This document shows positions 1 through 7,103 of a stretch of DNA of 64,000 nucleotides, piece by piece (positions within the stretch are counted from its first letter, which is position 1; each line of letters starts with the position of its first letter). Both the position numbers and the translations under genes were made by a program. Below the pieces are notes generated by a model. That model ran no database searches and had not been told where the DNA came from. It saw nothing but the letters and a program-made list of their open reading frames with translations. The stretch lies in contig JADFIG010000010.1 of assembly GCA_022566735.1 (NCBI GenBank), positions 1 through 64,000 of the forward strand, given 5' to 3'. Source of the stretch: Pseudomonadota bacterium. Lineage in GTDB: Bacteria; Pseudomonadota; Gammaproteobacteria; Burkholderiales; Burkholderiaceae_C.

Positions 1-34
1 ACAGGCCTTCGGTGAAGGTGTCGGCGCCGCGCAT
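1..34 (-). mobile_element. 5' end of an IS transposase (partial, runs off the left edge)
   Basis: Reading leftward from an ATG whose A is at 34 gives MRGADTFTEGL before the window ends. I recognise this opening as that of IS4/IS5-superfamily (DDE) transposases that begin MRGADTFTE-. Only eleven codons are visible, so the family is a motif-based inference and integrity cannot be judged. The flanking stretch 35-200 should hold the leader and terminal inverted repeat of the element, but I could not fix its outer end. No other gene is visible in 35-200. Confidence 0.55.
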
Positions 35-200
35 GGTGGGTGTCGCTTCAGGTCGTTGAGGTGCTACGCTGATAACGCATCACGCCACTGGGGCGTGGAC
101 TTGGCTGTTGGGTATTTCCGCAGCCTGCTAGGCTTTGAAACCGAGAGGGCGCAGCCCTCGACACCTTGGACTTGTGTCAATAACTATACGGTAGCCAGCC

Positions 201-1226
201 TTAAGCTGCCTCACCGACATCCACAGTCACCCGACGAACGCTGTAAGTGGACACACTCCGAGCCACAGCCTTACTCGGATCAAACAGAGCAACGTTCATG
301 CCATCGCTTACAGAGCTACGATAGATGACACCGTCAAACCCTGTTTTTTTAATAAACTCGCAAACATACTGGCTAGGTATGTAATCAATCGCTGCACTAC
401 GAGGCAAAACTGGCCTAGTTAGCTCCTGACCCAATCGCTCAAGAAACGGAATATCTGCCCGCAACTTAGCAACCTCTGCCGCGTCCTCCAAAAAAAATGG
501 TGAAACATGCTTCCTAGGGTCTCGGAGGTCAACCATTGTTAGCGGGCCACTTATGGAGAAAACAGCGACCGATGCAGCTTCACCTGTGTGTGGCCGCACC
601 TCAGCAACCGCAGTTTCAGGCTTGGACCCCAAATACAGATAAGGGATTCCAGTTGGATTCGCCCTGCCGTGTGAAGCAAGCTTGTTCGGTGGAGCCCCCA
701 TCTCATCCAAATCATAAGGTTTATCAGCAGCCAAAATTCGGGCCCTGTACCAAATATCAGGCAATTCGTCAGCCACCAGATGATTGAGCAACTCCTCTAG
801 TCGCTTCTTATCTAGCGTATGGTCCAGAAAATAGCGATTTCTGTACATTAACTCATCTCGAAGACTGTCCCATTGCGCCAAGCCCTCGCTTGCATGAATA
901 CCCGAAGGTGAGAAATCGCGCCGAACCAAATCACCGTCATCAAGAATCTCACTGAGCAACTCCTTCGCATGGGCAACATCCATACTAGGGTGATCAAAAA
1001 GACGCCAATCCTCTTTTAGCCATTCGACGAGTTTTTTTCCATGGGGATCAGGCTCATAAACCTCAATGAGCAGCCCAAAGTACTCAGACAGCTCGGCCGG
1101 GGCAAGAACGCTCACGCCCTTCGACCCACAAAATCCACAGTCACCGACAGGCGGGTCAAAGGTGGGGAAAATTTGGCGGGCAAGCCCACGATCACCAAAA
1201 CAATTAGGGCAGCAGAGCAGTGACAT
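201..1226 (-). CDS. RES-domain protein with N-terminal zinc ribbon (HEPN/RES-type), putative NAD+-consuming toxin or effector
   Basis: This 341-residue protein has two parts. Residues 1-40 carry a zinc-ribbon-like pattern (CCPNC at 5-9, CGFCGSKG at 30-37) like the N-terminal domain often fused to RES proteins. Residues about 155-335 form a RES domain: WYRAR at 159-163, LYLGSKPETAVAEVRP at 197-212, and GVIYRSS at 299-305 supply the Arg, Glu and Ser that name the fold. Characterised RES toxins are NAD+ phosphorylases that deplete NAD+; that role here is inferred. The start is clear, with AAGGAG inside the last codons of the upstream sce7725 gene, seven bases before the ATG. It is the last gene of a three-gene leftward operon, four bases after its neighbour. 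Base composition is much more AT-rich than the chromosome to the right. No antitoxin of the usual Xre/MbcA type is adjacent. Confidence 0.82.
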   Translation of the reverse strand: MSLLCCPNCFGDRGLARQIFPTFDPPVGDCGFCGSKGVSVLAPAELSEYFGLLIEVYEPDPHGKKLVEWLKEDWRLFDHPSMDVAHAKELLSEILDDGDLVRRDFSPSGIHASEGLAQWDSLRDELMYRNRYFLDHTLDKKRLEELLNHLVADELPDIWYRARILAADKPYDLDEMGAPPNKLASHGRANPTGIPYLYLGSKPETAVAEVRPHTGEAASVAVFSISGPLTMVDLRDPRKHVSPFFLEDAAEVAKLRADIPFLERLGQELTRPVLPRSAAIDYIPSQYVCEFIKKTGFDGVIYRSSVSDGMNVALFDPSKAVARSVSTYSVRRVTVDVGEAA

Positions 1227-1230
1227 TGCA

Positions 1231-2175
1231 TCACTCCTTCACCAAATACGCCGCCAGCGTCTCAATATGGTGTTTCATGGAAAGCTTCTTAACTTGCCCA
1301 AGGCCGGGGAAATGGCCTTTACTGTGCAACTCCAAAAACTCCCGAACCGCCTCGCCTCTAATGATTTTAGAGCCTTTAGCATTAACCTCATCTACCAGTA
1401 AGTCCAGGGCTTGCTTAAACTTACCTGCGGGGTCAGTGGGCGTATCCTTATCGACTGAAACAAAATGATGTATGTACATCACATCATCTTTGTCTGAATC
1501 TATGTAAGTCAAGTGGATCGCTACTGCGTAAGCAGGGCCGCCTCCTTCACGAAAATCATTGCCGACCGTTAAAAAGTCACCGAAACCGTCCATCCCCTCT
1601 TCATCAAATGATACGTGGAGATCCGAGAATATCTCCAGCGGGGGGTAGTCAGCATTCCTCTGAAGTCGATTAAAACCGTCCTTCACAAGCACCCTTTGAG
1701 CGCTTTTGAAGTGGCGCCGATAGGCCTTGACCGATTGATTATCAATAAAAACGTGCGTACTTGTATCAAGAGACGCCCCCAAAGCTTCCGCCAAACCCTT
1801 TCCATCACTAAACCCTGCGTGAATAAACACAGGATCAAGCGTAATGTGATCGGCATATAAATCCATCGCCTGCTGGACGCTCATGCCAGCATCCAAATTA
1901 ATGCCTGGGGAAACCAGTCGATCTTTTGCAAACTTCTCTATTAAAAAGTCTTCAATCTGAGTACCATCTTCAGCGTGATCACCATGAAACGGATTGATTA
2001 CAACAACCGATTTCGCACCAACATCAACGAGACTTTTTAGCGCCCGCTCGAGCCCACCCAAGACATCCTTAACGGGCTCAATGATCGGAACAAATCCGCA
2101 TCTCGCCATCAACGCAGCAGTTTCCCTAATAGTAATTAGATCAAACTGCTTCCCCCTAAAATATGGATAATACAT
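1231..2175 (-). CDS. sce7725 family protein
   Basis: A 314-residue protein recognised as the sce7725 family (named from Sorangium cellulosum) from its opening MYYPYFRGKQFDLITIRE, then FVPIIEPVKDV and VVVINPFHGDH. The pattern resembles the 'beta family' proteins, which look like TIM barrels with an acidic/basic rim. No biochemical function is established that I know of. I chose the ATG at 2175, not an in-frame TTG nine bases earlier, because GGAGG lies about ten bases before the ATG. The stop of the upstream sce7726 gene and this start share one base (TAATG), implying translational coupling. The TGA is followed after four bases by the RES gene. The pairing with sce7726 is characteristic of this family; addition of a RES protein as third member is the notable point. 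Confidence 0.8.
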   Translation of the reverse strand: MYYPYFRGKQFDLITIRETAALMARCGFVPIIEPVKDVLGGLERALKSLVDVGAKSVVVINPFHGDHAEDGTQIEDFLIEKFAKDRLVSPGINLDAGMSVQQAMDLYADHITLDPVFIHAGFSDGKGLAEALGASLDTSTHVFIDNQSVKAYRRHFKSAQRVLVKDGFNRLQRNADYPPLEIFSDLHVSFDEEGMDGFGDFLTVGNDFREGGGPAYAVAIHLTYIDSDKDDVMYIHHFVSVDKDTPTDPAGKFKQALDLLVDEVNAKGSKIIRGEAVREFLELHSKGHFPGLGQVKKLSMKHHIETLAAYLVKE

Positions 2176-3062
2176 TAAACCCAAGCCTCCGCTTCCTTCA
2201 GACTAGTATTAACCGCACCTAGCAGATTTATCTTGCACCTATCGCTAAATCTCACCGACAATGCTGCCGCCTTAAGAGAGTCAGGCAAGCCATCAAGCAG
2301 CTCACTCAGAGCCACCAGATTTCTGGATTTTTTGAGAACCAAGACCATTTGGTCGTGTACAGCTTGCACATCAAGCGACTCAAAGCGAGCTTTCAAGGCC
2401 TCATGCCTCAAAGTATTGGGGACGCAAGGAACTTCACATCCCAATCCCTTAAGAACGTCTGTAGCCTCTGATGCACGGAGAGACTCAAAAAGAGATATAG
2501 GCGACATTCCTGAGAAATCAATTTCAGCCTCTCTTACCGTGCTTATCCGGTTCCAACGAACCAAAGCCATCACACCAATCTTCGGCGACACACACCGAAG
2601 CAAATCATTAATATGGTTTTCACCAGCAATTACATAAATTTTCGAGAAAACTTTTCTATAGTTTTCCAGCTGCCCCGATAGCCTAGCCAAAGAATCCCTA
2701 TCGGACTTTATCTCGTAAACAGTACTTGTGCCGTTCAATATAACCAAATCAGCCTTGGAAGATCCCGCACGAAATTCCGTCAACATACTTGCCGTGCTGA
2801 GAGAGTGCTTACCAAGAAGAACATTCCGAGTAAGAGCCGAGCGGTAAATGTATTCGTTCCTTACTCCAGGCCGTCTTAGAATTTTAAAAGCGGACTCAAA
2901 GACAAGACTGACAGGATCAGCAGGGGTCAATCCGCCAAGCAAATCGGACTGCTTTACCAAGCGAGCGAACATAGGAGAGCGGCCCTCGCTCGCCATTTCG
3001 CGGATCAGGCCAGGCGAGAAAAGACGGGAAGCAGCAGCAATGTTCGTTGGGCTGGACGCCAT
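2175..3062 (-). CDS. sce7726 family protein with PD-(D/E)xK nuclease signature
   Basis: A 295-residue protein recognised as the sce7726 family from RNEYIYRSALTRNVLLGKHS (68-87) and TASMLTEFRAGSSKADLVIL (90-109). The core has the order expected of a PD-(D/E)xK nuclease: E96, D105, then E117-I-K119, followed by Q131-x3-Y135 (QLENY), the QxxxY element of RecB-like nucleases, and a hydrophobic strand KIYVIAG. Nuclease activity is inferred from these residues only. The C-terminal 130 residues are helical and unassigned. It is first in the leftward operon with sce7725 and the RES gene. The ATG at 3062 has no strong ribosome site; the next in-frame ATG is at residue 23. Composition is AT-rich, consistent with horizontal transfer. 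Confidence 0.8.
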   Translation of the reverse strand: MASSPTNIAAASRLFSPGLIREMASEGRSPMFARLVKQSDLLGGLTPADPVSLVFESAFKILRRPGVRNEYIYRSALTRNVLLGKHSLSTASMLTEFRAGSSKADLVILNGTSTVYEIKSDRDSLARLSGQLENYRKVFSKIYVIAGENHINDLLRCVSPKIGVMALVRWNRISTVREAEIDFSGMSPISLFESLRASEATDVLKGLGCEVPCVPNTLRHEALKARFESLDVQAVHDQMVLVLKKSRNLVALSELLDGLPDSLKAAALSVRFSDRCKINLLGAVNTSLKEAEAWV

Positions 3063-3329
3063 GGTGATTCGCAGTTGAACAAGAGACCTGACACGTCAAG
3101 CCCCCGTAGTTGACCGACTAATCGGTGTGATTATCTCGCGTTGCTTGTGCCCTGCCAATCCAGAGTCCCCCCGCCCAGATGGGCCTGCGGGCCACCACAC
3201 GACCTTAGTCGTGCTGCAGACTGGGCAAACACACGACTGCATGAGAACTCAAGAAAAAATCCTCACTCAAGCGATGTTAAGTTGTTGATTTCTTTGGAAT
3301 AACTGAATGCCCTCAATCTTGGCCAAAGG
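3063..3329. promoter_or_regulatory. Intergenic region with three short inverted repeats upstream of the sce7726 operon
   Basis: No gene is visible here. It lies between the integrase stop and the first gene of the three-gene operon. It contains TGAC-AC-GTCA at 3089-3098, ACCGA-CTAA-TCGGT at 3113-3126, and CACGAC-CTTA-GTCGTG at 3198-3213. The first two sit 27-64 bases upstream of the operon start and could be operator sites. The third could be the hairpin ending the integrase message, though no T-tract follows. A TTGACG hexamer on the minus strand (complement of about 3092-3097) is a possible -35, but no convincing -10 is seen. Confidence 0.4.
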
Positions 3330-4820
3330 TCATGAGACCCGTACCCATCCGATCTTGCGTTCAACATCGGCCCCACACGTTCCATTCTGTTGAAGTCCCC
3401 CCGCTTGCCCCAGCATCCAAGCCTCAATGCGCTCATGGTGCATCCGCAGCAAGTCAAGAGGACGCCTCTTGTAGTGCCTCTCGGCCGTTGCACTTGGCTT
3501 GTGGCCCTGGATCTGCGCCACCACGCCCGTGGGCACCTCCAGCCACTCCGTCAAGCTGGCGAAGCTCCTCCGCAAACCGTGCAAGGTCAAGCCCTCCAGG
3601 CCAGCACTGGCACACGCGCAACGGTGTGAAGCGCTTGGGTCTGTGATGTGCCCTGTGGCACTGGCTTGCACCACACTGCCCTGAGGCGCAGCCTCTCCCT
3701 TTGCAGTGTGGTGGCGCTCTCTGCGCTCCACGTTCTTCTCATCCATGCTCAATGCCCGGGTGCTGGAGAACACCCACTCATTGCGCCTGGGCAACGCTGC
3801 CAGCAGTTGGGCCACATAGGGTGTGAGTGGGATGACCCGTTCGCCTTCAACCTTGTCACGGATCGTCAGGCCCTTCCATTGCGTGTTCACATCCTCCCAG
3901 CGCAAGGTGAGCACTTCACCGGGGCGGGCACCCGTCAAAAGCAAGGTTTGTAGGTATGCCGAAATCACCGGGTTCTGCAAGTTGCGCACGGCATTAAACC
4001 AAGCGGCCAATTGCTCACGCTGCAATGAGTCGTCTTTCACCTGCGGCTTGCCCAGCACTTCGCGGGTGCGTTTGGTCTTGGCCGGGTTGGCAGTGACCAG
4101 CAAGCGTGAATACTCGGGGTGCTCGGCACACCAGTTCAAAAACACCTTGAGGCAACGCCAGCACAGGCGCGCCCAGGTGGGGCGGGTCTTGGCTTCTTCG
4201 GCCGCCCAGGCCTCCACCACATTGGGCGTCAACTCACGCAAGGGCATGAGCAGCAAGCGATGCACAGGGCCAGGAATGGTCTTGGGCTTTTGTCCATCGG
4301 GTCCGAGCTTCACGCCGCGCTTGGCCACCTCGCCGCCTGCCTTGATCATTTTGAGGTGATCGGCGTAGTGCCGTTCGCCCCAATGGGGGCGACGGTCTGC
4401 CATGTAGATGCCCCACACCTCACCCAAGGTGATGGCTGCCAGTTTGTCGGCCTGGACTTGCTCCAGCGCTGCGGCCTTCTTGGCTTCCTGGGCGGCGATC
4501 TTCTGGCGCTCAATCTCTCGGGGGTCGTCGCCCACGTCAAGCGTCACGCGCAGCCGGTTGGCCTCCTTGCGGGCATCGTCGATGCTCCAGGCGCGGACAT
4601 CGCCGATGGTGCGGCGGATGTTCTGGCGGTTCAGCTTGGCCTCAAACACATAGGACTTGGCACCTGAGGCTGTGACACGCACCCGCAAGCCTGGGGACTG
4701 CGAATCCCTCAGGAAGGCCTGGGACTTGCCCTCAGGGCAAGTCAGGCGCTCGATGAGCCCCACTGTGAAGTCGTGCGCCTGGGCGAGATCAACCGCCTCA
4801 TTCTTCTTTGGCCTTGCCAT
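3330..4820 (-). CDS. Tyrosine-type site-specific recombinase/integrase (P4-like, DUF4102 N-terminus)
   Basis: A 496-residue integrase. The N-terminal part (about 20-110) resembles the DUF4102 arm-binding domain (SPGLRVRVTASGAKSYVFE). The catalytic domain is intact: R299 in TGARPGEVLTLRW, HGLR with H414 and R417, H440 in IQGHKP, and nucleophile Y450 in ERHYKRR. An insertion of about 50 residues (355-405) separates the R and HxxR boxes, longer than usual. The ATG has GGAGAA nine bases upstream. The gene starts 170 bases from a tRNA-Met 3' remnant, the usual place for an integrase that uses a tRNA 3' end as attachment site. It presumably mobilised the AT-rich island to its left. All catalytic residues remain, so it may be active. 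Confidence 0.93.
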   Translation of the reverse strand: MARPKKNEAVDLAQAHDFTVGLIERLTCPEGKSQAFLRDSQSPGLRVRVTASGAKSYVFEAKLNRQNIRRTIGDVRAWSIDDARKEANRLRVTLDVGDDPREIERQKIAAQEAKKAAALEQVQADKLAAITLGEVWGIYMADRRPHWGERHYADHLKMIKAGGEVAKRGVKLGPDGQKPKTIPGPVHRLLLMPLRELTPNVVEAWAAEEAKTRPTWARLCWRCLKVFLNWCAEHPEYSRLLVTANPAKTKRTREVLGKPQVKDDSLQREQLAAWFNAVRNLQNPVISAYLQTLLLTGARPGEVLTLRWEDVNTQWKGLTIRDKVEGERVIPLTPYVAQLLAALPRRNEWVFSSTRALSMDEKNVERRERHHTAKGEAAPQGSVVQASATGHITDPSASHRCACASAGLEGLTLHGLRRSFASLTEWLEVPTGVVAQIQGHKPSATAERHYKRRPLDLLRMHHERIEAWMLGQAGGLQQNGTCGADVERKIGWVRVS

Positions 4821-4988
4821 TGCTGCTTCTCCGTGTAGCCGTCATGTAGCCACCATGTAGCCAAAAACACTCATTTTTGGCGAATGGCGATCAACACATG
4901 ATGCCTCAGAGAAAGCCATAAATCACGCTATGTTGTTGATTTTTAATGGTTTACGCAACATCATTCAACACCAGCGAATACACATATT

Positions 4989-5039
4989 AGCGGAATCATA
5001 ATCCACAGGTCAGCGGTTCGAGTCCGTGAAGCGCCACCA
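4989..5039 (+). other. 3' part of a tRNA-Met(CAU) gene: chromosomal attachment-site remnant
   Basis: The segment reads as anticodon arm, variable loop, T arm and acceptor 3' strand of an elongator-type tRNA: CAT anticodon at 4997-4999, GGTTCGAGTCC T-loop region at about 5015-5024, and GCGCCACCA at 5031-5039. No D arm or 5' acceptor strand precedes it; the upstream sequence is AT-rich and unrelated. Two T-stem pairs and one anticodon-stem pair are imperfect, suggesting a relict. Together with the adjacent integrase this marks the right border of an integrated element. The intact tRNA should lie at the left border, outside the window. Confidence 0.7.
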
Positions 5040-5072
5040 GAATTTAGCCTTGTGAATCAATCACTTGGCTGC

Positions 5073-5098
5073 AAAAGCCACCCTCGCGGTGGCTTTTT
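5073..5098 (+). terminator. Rho-independent terminator of the tRNA remnant
   Basis: AAAAGCCACC, loop CTCGC, then GGTGGCTTTTT forms a perfect six-pair stem with flanking A/T tracts. It lies 34 bases after the CCA of the tRNA remnant. That is where the terminator of the original tRNA gene is expected, and it supports reading 5041 onward as ancestral chromosome. The flanking A and T runs would also serve the leftward-ending LysR gene. Confidence 0.75.
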
Positions 5099-5146
5099 GT
5101 TTTGGCCCGTGCGCGCGTCTCCCGGCACCGCTGCCCTGCCACGCCA

Positions 5147-5899
5147 TCAGTGGCTGTGCAGCCCCTCCAGCAGCGCGATCAGGGCCCGCACCCGGGGCGG
5201 CATCAGCCGCGCCGAGGGCATCACGATGCTGATCGGCATGGCAGGCGGGCGGCATTCGGGAAGCAACTCGACCAAGGCGCCGCTCTCCAACTCCCCCGGC
5301 ACCATGTTGTCGGGCACTTGCGTGATGCCCAGGCCCGCCACCGCAGCGGCCACCATGCCTTCGCCGTCGTTCACCTGCACCTGCGCGCGCGGCAAGCACT
5401 CGAGCGGGCCTTGCGGGCCCATCAGCTGCCATGTCCGATCGCGCCCGGAAGACGGCATGCGAAAGACGATGGCGGCGTGGGCGCGCAGCCGCAGGTCCAG
5501 GCCCAAGGCGGGGTGCACGTGCAGCAGCCGGGCCAATGCGGGCATGAGCACGCGCCGGCCATAGGTCAAGGGCGCATCGAGCCTGAGCGTGCCGCTCACC
5601 GTGCCCCGGCTGCCCGCCGCTTCGGCCTGGAGTTCATCGACCTCGGACAGCACCCTTTCGCAGCGCCGAAAGAGGTGCTCCCCATCCGGCGTGAGGCTCA
5701 CCTGCCGCGTGGTGCGGTGGAACAGCTTGACGCCCAGGGCCTCCTCCAGGCGGGCCACGCGCTTGGCCAGGGTGGATGGCGCGCAGCCCAGCTCACGCGC
5801 GGCGGCGGCAAAGCTGCCGAGACGCGCCGTGCGGGAGAACGCCAACAGTTGCTGCAATCCAGCCATGCCCAGGAGCGATTGAGGAAGATTTGTCGGCAA
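5147..5899 (-). CDS. LysR-family transcriptional regulator with shortened effector-binding domain
   Basis: 250 residues against about 300 for the family. The N-terminal winged helix-turn-helix is normal (GSFAAAARELGCAPSTLAKR, then LGVKLFHRTTRQVSLTPDGE). The effector domain starts normally (GTLRLDAPLTYGRRVLMPAL) and ends normally (GEGMVAAAVAGLGITQVPD). Between HPALGLDLRLR and AIVFRMPSSGRDRTWQ roughly 50 residues expected of this CrgA-like subfamily are absent without loss of frame. That region normally builds much of the ligand cleft. The protein may still bind DNA but probably does not sense a ligand; it could be a decaying gene. It is divergent from the cupin gene, the usual layout for a LysR and its target. 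An in-frame ATG at residue 12 is an alternative start. Confidence 0.8.
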   Translation of the reverse strand: MPTNLPQSLLGMAGLQQLLAFSRTARLGSFAAAARELGCAPSTLAKRVARLEEALGVKLFHRTTRQVSLTPDGEHLFRRCERVLSEVDELQAEAAGSRGTVSGTLRLDAPLTYGRRVLMPALARLLHVHPALGLDLRLRAHAAIVFRMPSSGRDRTWQLMGPQGPLECLPRAQVQVNDGEGMVAAAVAGLGITQVPDNMVPGELESGALVELLPECRPPAMPISIVMPSARLMPPRVRALIALLEGLHSH

Positions 5900-6013
5900 T
5901 GTTACGGCGACCTCGGCCGTTCTGGGATCGGCGTGCTGCGCTCAGACTGGCGTCCTCCGTGGCCACGGAACAGACCCTTCCTTCCACCCGCTTTGCCAAT
6001 GAAAGGACACGCC

Positions 6014-6391
6014 ATGTCCGTGATCGAACAACGCCCGCCCGAGCCCACCGCCCTCGAGGGGGTTGCCCATGCCACCTGGGCCGGCCAGGCCCAAGGCCTC
6101 CAGCAGCTGTCCGTGTGGCGCCAGTCGCTGGCGCCCGGCGCCGGAACACCGCCCCACCAGCACGATTGCGACGAAGTGGTGATCTGCCTTGGCGGCGAGG
6201 GCGAACTCCACGCCGACGGCCAGCGGCAACGCTTCGGCGCGCACAGCACCCTGATCCTGCCGCGCGGTCGCGTGCACCAGTTTGTCAATGTCGGCGCGCA
6301 GCCTCTGGAAACGCTGGGCATCTTTGGCCAGTCGCCCGTGCTGACGCGCCAGCCCAACGGCGCGCCGCTGGCCTTGCCCTGGCTCAGCTGA
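6014..6391 (+). CDS. Cupin-domain protein
   Basis: A small single-domain cupin of 125 residues. Motif 1 is PGAGTPPHQHDCDEVVICLG (HxH plus Glu), and motif 2 is LPRGRVHQFVNVG, giving the usual three-His/one-Glu metal site. The enzyme or sensor role is unknown; such proteins include dioxygenases, isomerases and simple ligand binders. The ATG at 6014 is preceded by GAAAGGA at a normal distance. It is divergent from the shortened LysR gene with about 110 bases between, suggesting regulation by it in the ancestral arrangement. Confidence 0.85.
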   Translation: MSVIEQRPPEPTALEGVAHATWAGQAQGLQQLSVWRQSLAPGAGTPPHQHDCDEVVICLGGEGELHADGQRQRFGAHSTLILPRGRVHQFVNVGAQPLETLGIFGQSPVLTRQPNGAPLALPWLS

Positions 6392-6444
6392 CCCAGCCAC
6401 ATGAGCGTTCGCCGTGACCCGGCAGGCGCCGGGGCGCCGGCACC

Positions 6445-6804
6445 TCAGTTCACGCAGACGATCTGCGCCAGATCGCGCAGCAACTCGGGCGGGATCGGCG
6501 TGGCGCTGCGGTGCGGCAACTGGGCCAGCCGGGTGCGCGACAGGCGCTGCGCGGCGGGCCAGGCCACGACCATCAGGTGCGTCGAGTAGGTCGGCGCCAG
6601 GCGCATCCCCCCCGCCGGCATGACCTGCTCGGCCACCATCATCGGCAAGCCTCGGGGGCAGCGTCCCAACACCCGCGGCAGGATGAAGGCTTGTTCGCCC
6701 GCGAGGTCCAGCGCCAGCGGGCGCCGGGAGGCAAAGGCTTCTTCCATCAGCGCGAACACGCTGCTTTCCGGGGGAATGTGGGCGATCATCGGCGTTGTCA
6801 CCAT
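6445..6804 (-). CDS. Hypothetical protein
   Basis: A 119-residue protein with no signal peptide, membrane segment or domain that I recognise. It contains one Cys-Pro near the middle (GRCPRGLPMM) and ends IVCVN. Codon use matches the high-GC chromosome. It converges with the cupin gene, with 53 bases between stops. The start is uncertain: an ATG at residue 6 is equally possible and neither has a strong ribosome site. I cannot assign a function. Confidence 0.5.
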   Translation of the reverse strand: MVTTPMIAHIPPESSVFALMEEAFASRRPLALDLAGEQAFILPRVLGRCPRGLPMMVAEQVMPAGGMRLAPTYSTHLMVVAWPAAQRLSRTRLAQLPHRSATPIPPELLRDLAQIVCVN

Positions 6805-7103
6805 CCTGGGATGCGGCCGAATCTAGTCCGGGGTCCTTTCGTTCACCTTTCTTTGCGCGCCCAGGGCCGAGCCAGCAACAGATGGCTTACAGCTCCCACC
6901 TAAAGTGAGCTCAGCCCGACGCGCGGCCGCCGCCGTCCGGCCCGAAGCCCGCCCCTCGCCGCGGGCTTCATCCTTTATGCGGCCGGCGGCCGGCCCCCGC
7001 GCATCCACCGGCGCCAGCATAAGCAAGTGCCATTTCCTTCGTTCCCCGCGCAAAGGTGGCGCCCTAGCATGAACTCACTGTTTCACTGCTGGACCCACAC
7101 AAC
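6805..7103. promoter_or_regulatory. Leader region of the sulfate-binding protein gene with a strong hairpin
   Basis: About 300 bases without a gene. GAAGCCCGC (6944-6952), loop CCCTCGCC and GCGGGCTTC (6961-6969) form a perfect nine-pair hairpin followed by ATCCTTTAT, about 135 bases before the sbp start codon. It may end a short upstream transcript or belong to the sbp leader. No clear sigma-70 promoter was found. Confidence 0.4.

Noticed and set aside
56..328. A short plus-strand ORF near the left edge
   Set aside because: It has no family similarity and overlaps the 3' end of the RES gene in antisense.
4981..5040. A functional tRNA-Met gene
   Set aside because: The D arm and 5' acceptor strand are missing and three stem pairs are imperfect. 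Only the 3' part is present, as expected of an attachment remnant.
6896..6910. CACCTAAAGTGAGC shared with the BI-1 promoter region as a common regulatory motif
   Set aside because: The match is 14 bases, but the copy upstream of sbp lacks a -35 at proper spacing and sits 200 bases from the gene, so it may be chance.
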